Origin: Dryomyza anilis
Taxonomy: Eukaryota > Arthropoda > Insecta > Diptera > Dryomyzidae
Reading direction: 5' to 3'
Length of the DNA: 64,000 nucleotides
NCBI GenBank assembly: GCA_951804985.1
Contig: OX638131.1
Coordinates: 5,618,630 to 5,682,629 of the forward strand
The translations under genes and the position numbers were made by a program. Positions 1-11,107 of this stretch are shown one piece after another. The notes beneath the pieces were generated by a model that was not told where the DNA came from, ran no database searches, and worked only from the letters and a program-made list of their open reading frames with translations. The stretch's first letter is position 1. Each line of letters opens with the position of its first letter.

Positions 1-1890
1 GTGAAAATACGCTGCACGGGTCATAGTAATTCCGAAGGTTTAATTAGGGTATTTGCCAAAATTTATTTTTAATTAAAGGTTACTGGCGGTTCTTTTGTTA
101 GAAAATAAAAATATATGCTCAGCAAGCTGGGTGTTCTTTTTAATTGACTTGACAAGTAGAGAACGTGCTGTATCTTGTAAAAAAAAAAGAATTTAAAAAT
201 TCTACTTATTCTCGTTGTCACTGCGAATTGAAGAAAACACGAAAAAAAAACGTCTCAAATGTCAGTCACCATCTTAAAAACTTGACTGCCAAGGTTTGTC
301 CTTTCTTTCTTTTTTTGTTGGCTTGCACATCCTTCTTAGAGCTCTAAATAGTCCTTTCACATTTGAACGAACAAAAGCATTTTGCCACATAAACCCAGCC
401 ACATAATGCTCTAAATTGAATTTAAATTTGTGACTTTATTGTTTGCTGTGACTCTCATCTGATGCTGCATCTGTCAAAATGCAGCTCAACAATTCCACGA
501 CTCACATGTGTGATTCAGTTGTGTGCGTTCGCCAGGACCTCCCTGCCTAAGGTACGGCCATAGATCATCGCGAGGACAATGGTTTGTAATTTGAATTTTG
601 TGTTTGCATTTTATTGTTGTGCCAACAAAATATTAAAAAAAAAATATCCTTGCTTTGTTTGCCAAGGATGTTGATGCGGTTTTAATGAGTGAAATTCATA
701 AAGATTTCAATGACGCGCGCATCAATCATAAATTTGAGTTTAGCATAAAATGGTGTCTCCTGGAGTAGGGTATACATGAATTTTTATAAAACCTTTAAAC
801 CACCTGTTGATTTTTATTTTTCTATATTACACAATTTGGCTATTTTTCTTCGCTACCTCGTTGCTACTTTTTTTGTCATTGCGACCTACTGGTTTTATAG
901 CGTTGCGGTTTAACGCAACCACCACAAATATGCGCGCATCAAGCAAAAGTCAGAAAGTCATAAAACTTGCAACATAGTGCCTGCCTCAAGACGTTTCCGA
1001 AATTCCGTGAATTTCATGCAGTGCAAACAAAAACCACATAAATCTTTTGCAACACAACACAAATAAACAAACACACATAGAGCGTCCTTTGAAAGGACCC
1101 TCACAAATTAAACACACAATTTGAACAAATGTCACACCTTTCAGACAGCCTCAAAAGCAGGCTCAGCCTCATCATAAACACAAACTCACGATCTGTCGTA
1201 CAATTTCAAAATACGCGCGAAATTAGACCCTCAAGAAAGTGAATCACAAGAAGTCAGTCAGCCAGACAGTCATAAATATCTGGTAAAGCAGACAGACTGT
1301 TTGGAAATATTTTGAAATTTGACTCATTAACAGTTTGCCCGAGCGAGCGACATAAATCAGAACTTCAATGATGCGTAATTCGGACGTTATATGATGCGCT
1401 AGTCATTTTGAGGTCTAGAAAAACAACTGAAAAAATGAACTATATCATTTTTGTTTATAGTTGCTGCACATGTTGGAGCTCATGTCATTGATTGGTTCGT
1501 TGTAATTTAAGAGCTCCCTCTCATCTGCCTTCAAATATATTATTAACCTCATTATGCTGTACCGCATAACCGCTTAATTTACATAAACCGATATTTAATG
1601 CGGTTCTTAAGGGTTTTCAGCAGTGCTTTTCAACTGTTGCTCCACCCTTTTTATGCACCTTAACACTGAATTAACATTTTTCAGCTGTTACTGGTGCCAA
1701 GTCCGGCCGCCTCTGGAACCTACGCCATAATTATAGTGGTGGCTACTGTTGCGGTTGGGTTTCTTTTTGTACGGGTCGTCGTCGGTGTTGCATAATTAGG
1801 CGAGGATCTGGTATTTTATAATACCGCAACCGAATTAAGTAGGGGGCCTGCTGCATAATTCGCATTTTTTCGCCACACTCGGCAAATTAA
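1..1890. other. Gene-free upstream single-copy sequence
   Basis: No open frame here looks like a real exon and I found no repeat shared with the rest of the window. Base composition alternates between AT-rich and mildly GC-rich patches, as fly intergenic regulatory DNA does. Between 1720 and 1875 the octamer GCATAATT or a near match occurs three times beside TAATTA-like homeodomain cores, so a regulatory role is possible but not shown. Confidence 0.45.
1132..1139 (-). promoter_or_regulatory. Perfect T-box half-site (AGGTGTGA)
   Basis: TCACACCT on the plus strand is the exact T-box half-site. A second perfect copy lies at 18073-18080 in intron 2 of the T-box gene. About two chance hits are expected in 64 kb, so autoregulation is only a possibility. 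Confidence 0.15.
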
Positions 1891-1899
1891 TTGGCGCGT

Positions 1900-2222
1900 G
1901 TATTAATAGCTAAGAATGTTACAGGCCCTAATATTAACTTGAAAATATTTATAAATCCACTTAGGCAGAAATTGGACAAGCTTAAAGCAACTTACAAAAA
2001 AATGTTCATTAGACTTTGGCCTAAAAAAAGTATTGTTTGTATCAAAAGCTGTCTATTGTCCGCTCATTTCCAAAATATCGTTTCCAGAATCCGTCTATAA
2101 ACGATATTTGCAATGATATATTTCCCGAGACAAAATTTCGCGCATTTTTCAGGATTATTTTCGTCATATTTCCGGCAAAGTTTTTGGGATGGGCATATCA
2201 TACCAAAGGGAAGAATGTGTAA
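1900..2222 (-). repeat. Degenerate copy of a dispersed repeat (GATACAAACTCCGCC family)
   Basis: This stretch carries, reversed, the landmarks of a family seen better at 36.7-37.9 kb: a GTTTGTATCAAAAGCTGTCT block, then CCCGAGACAAAATTT and TTTCCGGCAAA. It is diverged and holds no coding potential. Confidence 0.55.
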
Positions 2223-2372
2223 TTTTTAAAATTTGCGTTTTTTTACATTTTTGAATGCAGTTTTTCCTCAAGTATACTGTGCCAAAACCGTGTGTGGTTT
2301 TGTTGCATATTTCTAGCCACAAAAGACAAAACCAAAAAGGCGAATTTGAAAAATTGAAAATGCCAAAAGGGC

Positions 2373-2915
2373 GAATCTTTTTGTTTTTTTGCCATAACTT
2401 TTTACTGGTACAAGAGAAAATAATTGAGTAGAGGCATTAATTGTTTGTATTTAAAGCACCTATCGATTGGCTTCATTATTTCAAAATAATTTGCCAAATA
2501 TTTTTCTTGCAAATAGCTGAAATTCGAAAAATTATTTTTAAATAATGATGTCAATCGATAGGTGCTTTAAAAACAAACAATTAAATCCTTGACACCACTA
2601 TATTTTCTTGTTGACAAAAAAACGAAAAGATTGGCCTTTTTGTCAGACAAGATTTTCAAATATACGAAAACTTCTTATTGGTACAAGATAAAATAGTTAT
2701 GTGAAAGCATTAATTGTTTGTTTTTATTGTACCTATCGATTGGCATCATTATTTTAAAATATTTTCTTGAATTTTTGTTATTTACAAAAACATTTTTTTG
2801 GCAAATTATTTTTACGTAAAGATGTCAATTAATAGGTGTTTTAAAAACAAACATTTCATGCATTTACATTACTATTTTTTCTTTTACCGATGAAAAGTTA
2901 TGGCAAAAAGACAAA
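2373..2915. repeat. Tandem pair of long hairpins
   Basis: Four related arms alternate in orientation (about 2380-2480, 2545-2660, 2660-2760, 2815-2915). Each carries a GCACCTATCGATTGG-like core next to TAATTGTTTGT; the outer arms add TTTTTGCCATAACTTTT. The result is two consecutive stem-loops of about 265 bp. This is typical of a non-autonomous foldback element that has duplicated. No transposase frame is present. Confidence 0.6.
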
Positions 2916-3109
2916 GATATTTGTGTTTTGGTCAGGATATAGCCACACAAATTCCGTATTTATAATTCAGTATGTTGTCCAAATCCAACGATATTTTATA
3001 TACGTTATGCTAATTGATGAATAAATCGAAATAACAAAAATAAATCTTTAAAAATATATTAATTTTTAAAGCACTTTAAACTTTATAATTTGATTTCACA
3101 ACATTTTTA

Positions 3110-3600
3110 AAAACGCACATTCGCTACATTGGTATCCCAGACAAAATTTTTGGCAGAGTCGAGGCAGTTTAGATACATATTTTCGACATATTTCAAACAG
3201 ACAAAGGCGGAGTTTGTATCAACAGCTGCCTATTTTGTGCCCGTTTCCTAAATATTCCGTAAGACTGCCATTAAAATTACACCAAATTTTACAACCTGCT
3301 CAATACTTTCCAAAATATTCCATTTATTTGTGTGTTTGCCGGAAATATGCCCGAAATGTTCGTGAAAACTGCCAGAAAATTTATCCCGGGTAGTCAATAT
3401 TATAATATTTTTAAATTTTAAAGTAAAGTTTCCCGAGAAATTTTGGGAACGGGCAGTAAACAGACAGCTTGTAATATGAACTCCGTCTTTGTCTTTTTGT
3501 AATATATCGAAACTGTCTCGACCCCGCCTGCGGTTGAGTTTAAAATATTTTTGATCGTATTTTATAAAATACTGAAGGTTTATCCGACTTTTGATTAACA
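3110..3600 (-). repeat. Dispersed repeat copy (GATACAAACTCCGCC family)
   Basis: Reversed copy of the family forming the array at 36.7-37.9 kb. The match includes GACAAAGGCGGAGTTTGTAT near 3200 and a second partial unit near 3470-3500, so about two units are present. The 117-residue open frame on the minus strand here is a by-product of the repeat. Confidence 0.6.
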
Positions 3601-3639
3601 TAAAAACCTTTTATTAGTTCTTATTGCAGAAATATATAT

Positions 3640-3930
3640 AAAAAAACATTAGCGATTTTATCGGATCGATAAATAGTGAATTTCAATATAATTGAATTTT
3701 GAAGAATTTAATTTTCAAAACAAAAAATATGTTTTCAAACGAATTCAAGTTGTTGAAATAAATGCAAAACGAATTCATTTCGATGACTTCCGATCGAAAT
3801 TGTATAAAATTCGATCAAATTTGTTCAAAAATACAACTTCTCAGTAGAAAATACATGTATTACAATCAAATTCACTGCGATAAATTTATTTGGAACGAAT
3901 TTAAATCTATTATTGTTATCGACAAAAGTT
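3640..3930. repeat. AT-rich dispersed repeat with GAATTCAA motifs
   Basis: A stretch with repeated CGAATTCAA/TTGAATTCG words, similar in order to 11960-12180 and 13420-13600 (CTGTTCC, then an AT tract, then AATGAATTCAATTCGA). Similarity is loose, so shared ancestry is an inference. Sequence to 4350 is plain AT-rich DNA. Confidence 0.3.
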
Positions 3931-4349
3931 TATTTTAAGAAAGGCCCCATACAAATATTTCGATTTTGTGCGCCTTTCTTTTTATATTTTGGTTTTTAAT
4001 AAATACCTAATGTTTTCATAATATTTCAATTGCTATTTCCGTTTTGTAACATTCAATATTTCCGGCATATTTTGAAGTATTTTAAGTTTTATTGTATTTT
4101 AAGATAACACGCATCAATCCACAACAGTTCGAAGTAGAGGCAACACGTGCTGCTGAGTTGAAGTGCTTTCAATTTCAAAGTAATATCGTGGATCTAAGCA
4201 AACAATTAAAACATATTTTTCTTAAAAAAAAAAATAAAATTTAAAAGCAATAAAATGTTTTATTCGTATCTAATGTTAAAAGTTTCAAAATCAGTTTTGT
4301 TTAAATGTCACAGTAATTTCAAAATATATTGACTCATTTCAAAAGGCCT

Positions 4350-4740
4350 TTAGTCACATTGATCATTGCTCAGTCATACCGTCCATTCGTCTGTCTGTCT
4401 GTCAGCCTTGGCATTTGCCATAAAGTGCTACAAAAGGTGCTGCTCTTGTACCGCTCTTAGCCACATGCAGCGCAACACAACATCCTGCCGTGCGTTGCAA
4501 ATGCAAACAATTCTGGACATTTTGTCTATGTCGTCTGTCTTTGTGCTCGACGCGTCTTTTTGTCTGGCAAAAATGTCATGTTTTCGTTGACTTTTGTGTG
4601 ACTGTTGTTTGCTGCCTGTTTTCGAAAATCAGCAGTAAATATTGACAAAATATTTGCTGTGAACGCCCTCATTTCGTAGCTAAAGTAAATGTTGAAATAA
4701 ATATTTACAAAACAAACACAATAACAGCCCAACATATTTT
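4350..4740. other. Single-copy non-coding island
   Basis: A GC-richer patch with a short (GTCT)n run at 4390-4402 and no match elsewhere in the window. Open frames on both strands are short and low-complexity. I see no gene. Confidence 0.35.
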
Positions 4741-5665
4741 GGTCAATAGCTGCGGGGTCAGAAATTATTAATTGATGTTTCCGATGTGGGTTTTTTGTTA
4801 TTTTTTTTTTTTTTGAATATTAGATGAAGAATATTTGAGGACTTTTTTAAGTATGCCGACATTTAAACTATTAACTAATGTGTGAAAAAGGGTTTTCCGT
4901 AAAATAATATAAGTCTCTTTAAAAACGGTATATTTTGATAATAAAGGAAAATACGAAAAGTTGCTTTTAAAAATGACTGTTATTTTTCGACAATATATTG
5001 GGAATAGTTCAGATAGTTAAATTTAAGTTTTGTGGGTTTTTAAAAACAGATTTCCGATCAATTTTTGGAATGGCTATAAAATTGGTAGAGATTTATACTT
5101 TATCTATTTGAAATACATCAAAATATATTTCTAAACTAGAGTGCCAAACATTTTGCTTGTCCGAGAATAGTTCTGGACTGTTTCGAGCATATTTCCGGCA
5201 AACAAAGAGATAAATGAAATATTGTGAGATATTAAGAAATGTTTATAAAATAAATGTTGTGAAATTTTAAATCCAGATTCCTTACACATTTTGGGGTTGA
5301 CACGAAAATAGCTTGTATTAATACTTAGTCTTTGGTTTTTTAAAATCATTCGAGATTCACAAATTTGTCGAAATTGTTCGAGTTTGCCAAAAATATTGTA
5401 TTGGTCTGTGATAAATAAATAGAACTTTGTGTGAGGCCTATATCAGAGTATCAAAACTTGTGGAATTTCCATAGTCCAAAACTCACACATTAAAAAAACG
5501 AATTCTGAGACATTAAAAACGAGTGTATAAGTGTATATAGAGTGTATAAAGAGTATTTTTCAAATTAATCAGAGGTTTTTTTATAATATATGATTTATTT
5601 AAAAAATTTTTGTTTTTTCTAATTTTGAATTATTAATCTTGAATATTTGACTAGAGTATGATAAT
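4741..5665. other. AT-rich non-coding DNA with a repeat relic
   Basis: About 5140-5300 retains pieces of the dispersed GATACAAACTCCGCC family (CATATTTCCGGCAAACAAAGAGATAAATG region). The rest is AT-rich sequence in which I see nothing. Confidence 0.35.
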
Positions 5666-6398
5666 AACCAGTTGGGAAGGTTAGATCACATGGGAAATTT
5701 TAAAGTAGGTGTAATTCTGATAGTTAGGATTATCAAAATTATAGTCGGTCTAAGCCGACTATAAATACCCTACACATATGTGTGGTTACCATTCAAAGTG
5801 ATATATAGGTCACCAGGGTATACGAATCCTGAAAATAACTACAAACATTCAATCGCTGAAGAATTTCCATTCATTTGATACCCATATTTACAAATGTGTA
5901 GGTGTACCGAATTTCGATTTTTTTTTTGTGAACCACAAGTCTTTTTGCCGGAAATTATTATAATGTATTTGATCAATATATATTTGACCAAAAAAGTTTA
6001 CCTAAGCACGTATACATAAAAATTGATCTTTATATGTACATTTTATATGAGGTATTTGAACATAAGTGGTCGGATCATAGGTCACAATGGACCGATCTCG
6101 CCAATTTTTTCGCACATACAGCGTAGGTATATTAGTAATCTAAGTTATAAGTTTCATTTATCTAGCTCTTCTATTTTAAAAGTCTTAGGGATTTCAACAG
6201 ACAGACAGACAGACAGACAGACGGACAGACAGACGGACAGACAGACAGACGGACAGACGGACATCGCTAAATCGACTCAGGAGGTCATGCTGATCAAGAA
6301 TATATATACTTTTCCATACCGGAGATGCTTCCTTCTGGGTGTTACAAACGGCGTACCAAACTGAATATACCCTTTCACTCTTAGTGTAGGGTATAAAA
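5666..6398 (-). mobile_element. DINE-1/INE-1-like Helentron copy
   Basis: On the minus strand this starts with TTATACCCTACACTAAGAGT and carries AAAGTATATATATTCTTGAT, a GAGTCGATTTAGC block and a (GTCT/GTCC)n tract. It ends with GTGTAGGGTATTTATAGTCG, a short hairpin GTCGGCTTAGACCGAC and a tail closing in CCCAACTGGTT. These landmarks, in this order, are those of Drosophila DINE-1/INE-1, a non-autonomous Helitron relative. It encodes no protein. It lies head to head with a second copy at 6661-7360, making a long inverted repeat. Confidence 0.7.
6196..6262 (+). repeat. (CAGA/CGGA)n microsatellite
   Basis: Tetranucleotide run of CAGA with CGGA interruptions. It is the internal microsatellite of the surrounding DINE-1-like element, the feature that varies most between copies of that family. 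Confidence 0.85.
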
Positions 6399-6660
6399 AG
6401 ATTTTTATTTTATATATGAGCTGTGTTTTTCTTGACACATTTTTTTTCGGAACAAAGATGGTAGAATCTGTATAATGTTTATGCTTGCGATGAAATACAA
6501 TTATAAAAAAATATATCGTCGGTGATACTGCAAAACCGCCTATGTACATTATCGAATACCTCTTACAAAATGAATTTTACAGAAGAAACAAAACTATTTT
6601 CAGTCTCAATTCTGCACTTACATCATACAAAATTAAGTATGTCATAACTTATAATGACAT
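6399..6660. other. Spacer between two head-to-head DINE-1-like copies
   Basis: About 260 bp of AT-rich DNA separates the 5' ends of the two copies. It contains one arm (6513-6542) of a perfect 30-bp inverted repeat whose partner is at 7434-7463. Confidence 0.6.
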
Positions 6661-7463
6661 TTTTATACCCTACACTAAGAGTGAAAGGGTATATTTAGTT
6701 TGGTACGCCGTTTATAACACCCAGAAGGAAGCATCTCCTGTATGGAAAAGTATATATATTCTTGATCAGCATGACCTCCTGAGTCGATTTAGCGAAGTCC
6801 GTCTGTCCGTCCGTCTGTCTGTCTGTTGAAATCCCTACTACTTAAACAATTGAAGAGTTAGATAAATGAAACTAATAATTTAGATTACTTATACACCTAC
6901 ACTGTATGTGCGAAATTGGCAAGATCGGACCATTGTGACCTGTGATCTGACCATTTATATTCAAAAATACCTCATATTAAATTTACATATACAGATCAAT
7001 TTTACTGTATACGTGCTTAGGTAAACTTTTCAAATATATATTGAAATCATGCTCAAATACATGAAAATAATGTTTTCCGCCGATACGATTTGTGGTTCCA
7101 AAAAACAAATCTAAATTCGGTACACCTACCCATTTGTAAATATGGGTATCAAATGAATGGAAATTCTTCAGCGATGGAAAGTTTGTAGTTATTTTCAGGA
7201 TTCGTATACCCTGGTGACCTATATATCACTTTGAATGGTAACCACACATATGTGTAGGGTATTTATAGTCGGCTTAGACCGACTATAATTTTGATAATCC
7301 TAACTATCATAATTACACCTACTTTAAAATTCCCATGTGATCTAACCTTCCCAACTGGTTCTAATTTATCCAATCAACATATCATTAAAAACCCGATTAT
7401 AACACAAAATTAGGCGTAATTTCCACATGCAATTAGGCGGTTTTGCAGTATCACCGACGATAT
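6513..7463. mobile_element. Possible TIR element enclosing a DINE-1 copy
   Basis: A perfect 30-bp inverted repeat beginning ATATCGTCGGTGATACTG and ending AAACCGCCTA bounds this 951-bp interval, which includes the plus-strand DINE-1-like copy. Either a TIR transposon was invaded by the DINE-1 copy, or a local inversion split the arms. No target-site duplication is clear. Confidence 0.4.
6661..7360 (+). mobile_element. DINE-1/INE-1-like Helentron copy
   Basis: Same element as 5666-6398 in the opposite orientation: starts TTATACCCTACACTAAGAGT, then AAGTATATATATTCTTGATC, GAGTCGATTTAGC, a (GTCC/GTCT)n run at about 6798-6826, and the terminal hairpin GTCGGCTTAGACCGAC at 7269-7285, ending CCCAACTGGTT. 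It is non-coding. The two copies are similar enough to fold into a stem of about 700 bp. Confidence 0.7.
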
Positions 7464-8184
7464 GTTATTTTCTGTGTTTCAGAATTCAATTTTGAATGCG
7501 TACCTTTTGAAGTAATTCATTTAAATTCACTCATTTTAAAGACGATATTGTTAAAATATTGAAATATTAAAAGTTATATAAATTGAAGATAATTTCAAAT
7601 ATACCATGGACAAAAATTTAAATATATCGTTTTTTAATAATGTTTTATTATTTAATTTTTGAATACGTAGTAGAGATTATACTAGGCCGACCAGTTACAA
7701 GACCAACATATGTCGATCAACTTTGGGTATCTATAATGTCGATTTTTGAGATCAGGAGACCACATCTCAACTTTTGTTTTGTTGTATTTACGAAAAATAT
7801 GTGAAGCACAAAAAAATCTTCTCCGACTTAATTTATCGCAATAGTTATTTCCCAAGTCAATTTTTTTCTGGACAAACCTTCATCTGTCAATTCTACCATG
7901 AGACAGTTATTTCTAGAGACAATTCTTTTCACAGACTAGCATACATTGAAAAAATTCTTCCGCCAATACTTCTTACTTCGGATCAATTCACAGAAAAATT
8001 TGCGGGAAGAATTATCTATGGGGTAAAATTGTCGTGAATACATTGAAGTGTTATGGATTGAATTGAGGAGCTCATTTCCAAAAACTATTATGCGAAATGA
8101 AATTAATATGGGAATGGAATGAATATGGGGAATGAATATGGGAACCTGGGTAGCCTGGGAAAAGTCCAAAAAATTATATTTGAA
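7464..8184. other. AT-rich DNA with scattered GAGACAATT words
   Basis: Not a gene. The word GAGACAATT or a one-base variant recurs here (7895-7925) and at 8555-8690 (for example GCGAGACAATTC, CAGAGACAATTA, CCGAGACAATTT), spaced irregularly. This suggests the remains of a degenerate short repeat. Confidence 0.35.
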
Positions 8185-8360
8185 TATTTTTTTTTAATTC
8201 TTTTGAAGGGTCTATGCCATAGACTGGTCCATGGTCTAACTTTGTACAGTAACAGAATACCTTTAATATACCTTTTAATTGATTTTTGAGCTATTTTTCA
8301 AAAATGCTAACTTTCGGAATTATTAAAAATTGTTGGGGTAAAGTGGAAAACTTCAAAATG
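8185..8360 (-). mobile_element. Fragment of the GGGTAAAGTGGGAAA element
   Basis: Matches, reversed, the right part of the element at 12511-13372: TTCTTTTGAAGGGTCTAT, then AACAGAATAC, then GGGGTAAAGTGG. Only about 175 bp survive. Confidence 0.55.
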
Positions 8361-9633
8361 CTATTTTAGTCTTTCTACTTTATGTTTTTTTTTTAAATCA
8401 AGAAAAATATTATTAATAGATAATGTAATTTAAAAAAATATTTTTTTGCCGAATATATGAAAAAAAACCTGATATGGCATATTTTGGAAATGATCTCTTC
8501 AATTATTTCCCTCCAGTAAATTTCTTTCGTAGACATTTTTTTATCCTCCAATTCTTTCGCGAGACAATTCATCAACTATGAAAATTTTCACAAACAAAGC
8601 ATCTCTGCGTCAATTCATACCAGAGACAATTACTTCTTGAGAAAATTTAGCCCCAGACAATTAATTTCCGAGACAATTTCATGAAGGGAAAAATGAAAAA
8701 TTTGTCGTAGAAAATTAGTCGATTATCTAAAGTTTGAAAACAATCTATGCAATCATTCTATGTCTGCTGCAATTATAAATCGTTTGCCATAATCATATTT
8801 TTTTTGTAATTTCTCTTGTGTTAAAATACTTTGACGTTTTATTATTTGTTTATTGCGGCGCATTAGCGAATAATTGCAGCACATTATAAATGCAAAGGCG
8901 AAGCAGAGAAATGCGTCTATGCCACGCCTCCTGCTGTGCGCGCACCGCACAAACCCCAACGGCATGCTGACCACAAACATGTGAGATGGTTGGTGTTGTT
9001 TTGAATAATTATAACATAAATGTGTAGTTTTTTGTGGAAAGCAATTTTCACAGCAACTATGAGAAAATGTCACACGAAAATATGCAGTGCTGGACGAAGG
9101 AAGTAATGGAAAGTACGAAGGAACGAACGGCTGGCTGCACATAGTACGTGCGGCAGCCATGCCTGCCTGATGGCCTTGCGTGTTGCATGACCATGTTTGC
9201 TCTTGGACACACTATGCGGATGATGATGACGAGGACGGGGTACTGTTGGCGGGACTGTGGGCCGAACTGTTGGCTGCGGCAGATAACGAGTTGCTGTCGT
9301 GTGTGTGTGTGTGTGTTTTGGGACGGTGAATGTGTGTGGAAGGCAGCCATTATTATATTTGCACTTGCCACGGCTTTAAAGCGCAAAGTGGCGCATTTTA
9401 TGCAGTGCGCTATTTAAGGCCTAAACAACCAGTTCTTGGGCAGTGCACAACATGGCGGCCGCGTTCTGGAACTACTGCTGCTGCACACGCAGACCACCAA
9501 AGTGGAAATACGTAAATCAAAAAAAAAATATTAAATATCAATAAAAATAGAGAAGAATGAATATTTTTATAGGCCGCTTTTGAAGTAGAAACTCCATTAA
9601 ATTACAAATGTTTCCGCTTGTTTACAAAGCAGC
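8361..9633. other. Non-coding; single-copy GC-richer part from about 8860
   Basis: 8361-8740 is AT-rich with GAGACAATT words. About 8860-9500 is GC-richer and unique in the window, with a (GT)9 run at 9300-9317. Overlapping open frames on both strands have biased, low-complexity composition and no recognisable protein, so I do not call a gene. It could be cis-regulatory DNA for the T-box gene to the right. Confidence 0.4.
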
Positions 9634-9905
9634 CACTTGAGCAATGCGCCGAAGATCATCATAATGACTAATTGAGGCAAGCAGTTGACACAAAGTGTTC
9701 CCCAAGTGATCCTTGACTGTGATCCTTGCCGATGAGACTGTCACATCAAGTGTTTGTTTATTTTATTTAATTTTTGTATTTTTTTGACTTTTGAGCAGCG
9801 CGCCTCAAGTGGTTTAGCGCGACAAAGCGTTAACTTGTCAAAAGTGACAGCGCCATGAACTACTGTGACGTTTGCGACGAACACACAGCAAGATGTGACA
9901 CTTGA
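9634..9905 (+). promoter_or_regulatory. Cluster of NK-2 (Tinman/Vnd) type TCAAGTG sites
   Basis: Four exact TCAAGTG/CACTTGA heptamers lie at 9634-9640, 9746-9752, 9805-9811 and 9899-9905, with a near match (CCAAGTGA) at 9702-9709. TCAAGTG is the consensus of NK-2 class homeodomain proteins such as Tinman and Vnd. The core CAAGTG is also an E-box. About 0.05 such heptamers are expected in this length. The cluster sits about 5.5 kb upstream of the start of a Tbx20-type gene, a class expressed in heart and nerve cord, so an enhancer is a reasonable inference. Confidence 0.4.
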
Positions 9906-10129
9906 GCAGTGCGAGATGTGCGAGAGATGTGCTTTGAACGAATCAAAATCGGTACACTTTGCTGAGAGACAAAGAGCGCCGTGCATTGTGTATGTCTCAA
10001 GGATAATGAGCATAAAGTATCAGATGACAGACACACAAACAGCCTGTGACACATATGAGACACGCAGGCAGGCAGCTCATAAGCGGATCACGCAGGATAA
10101 GCGGGCATAATTTACGAGGCGCTGGGACC

Positions 10130-10260
10130 TTGAAGCTCATGAGCTCATGCGGCTGAGCTAGCTCATGAGATGATGATGATGCGATACCCGCGCTAATTGG
10201 GCAGCGCTGACGCTTGGAGCGACTGTGAACGGTGAACGGTGAACGGTGACGTCTCAGCAG
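10130..10260. repeat. Palindromic GCTCATGAGC cluster and GTGAACG triplet
   Basis: Around 10132-10168, GAGCTCATGAGCTCATG and AGCTAGCTCATGAG form overlapping palindromes. At 10226-10250 the unit GTGAACG is repeated three times, ending GTGACG. Both are short and non-coding, and may belong to the single-copy regulatory stretch 9600-10300. Confidence 0.5.
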
Positions 10261-10418
10261 ACAGAAGGTTGACAGTTGCACACAGAGAATTTGATTTTGT
10301 AATGAATTTGAAGAGCTGTCAGAGGTTAGAAATTACAAAAATCGCAATTACAAGGTAAAAGTTAGCGCGAGCAGCTCTCACATAAATTCCTACTCCACGC
10401 GCAGAAAAAAATCCTATT

Positions 10419-10893
10419 AGTATTTAATAATATTTTGTAGTATTTAATGGTATTTACCTATTAAAATAATAGTATTTAATAGTATTTTGTAGTATTTAAT
10501 GGTATTTACCTATTAAAATAATAGTATTTAATAGTATTTTGTAGTATTTAATGGTATTTACCTATTAAAATAATAGTATTTAATAGTATTTTGTAGTATT
10601 TAATGGTATTTACCTATTAAAATAATAGTATTTTGTGGTATTTATTGGTATTTACCTATTAAAATAATAGTATTTTGTAGAATTTAATGGTATTTACCTA
10701 TTAAAATAATAGTATTTAATAGTATTTTGTATCATTTAATGGTATTTACCTATTAAAATAATAGTATTTTGTAGTATTTCATGGTATTTACCTATTTAAA
10801 TAAAATTATTTAATAGTATGGTATCTATGTATTAAAATAATAGTATTTAATACTATTTTGTAGTATTAAATGGTATTTACCTATTAAAATAAT
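10419..10893 (+). repeat. 42/52-bp minisatellite
   Basis: About ten tandem units built from AGTATTTAAT, AGTATTTTGT, AGTATTTAAT, GGTATTTACC and TATTAAAATAAT. Full units are 52 bp; several lack one 10-bp AGTATTTAAT block and are 42 bp. The first four are almost identical and later ones drift. The unit derives from a dispersed repeat: a single diverged copy is at 52033-52135, including the downstream CTAATTTTAATAAC-like flank. It has no spacers of unrelated sequence and is not a CRISPR array. Confidence 0.9.
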
Positions 10894-11107
10894 AACGTAT
10901 CCCATTTACTAATTTTAATAACAAAAATTATTAATTTTATAGTATTTTGACATAAGCTTCAGTCGTTTGACAGCAGCGCGGTACGCCTATGCACAACAAA
11001 CACCGATTATTCTGTGTAATACTTCTACCTTTTAATTGTAACATGGTTAAAAAGACATTTTTTTCGATTAGGCAACAATTTAATGATTAAATAAAATATG
11101 ACAATCT

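Noticed and set aside
8753..9417. Overlapping 89-135-residue frames on both strands near 9 kb
   Set aside because: Mutually overlapping, Cys/His-rich or low-complexity, no domain, no supporting splice sites; taken as chance frames in GC-richer DNA.
10419..10893. CRISPR-like appearance of the 42/52-bp and 19-bp repeats
   Set aside because: Units are contiguous with no unique spacers, and the genome is a fly; they are minisatellites.
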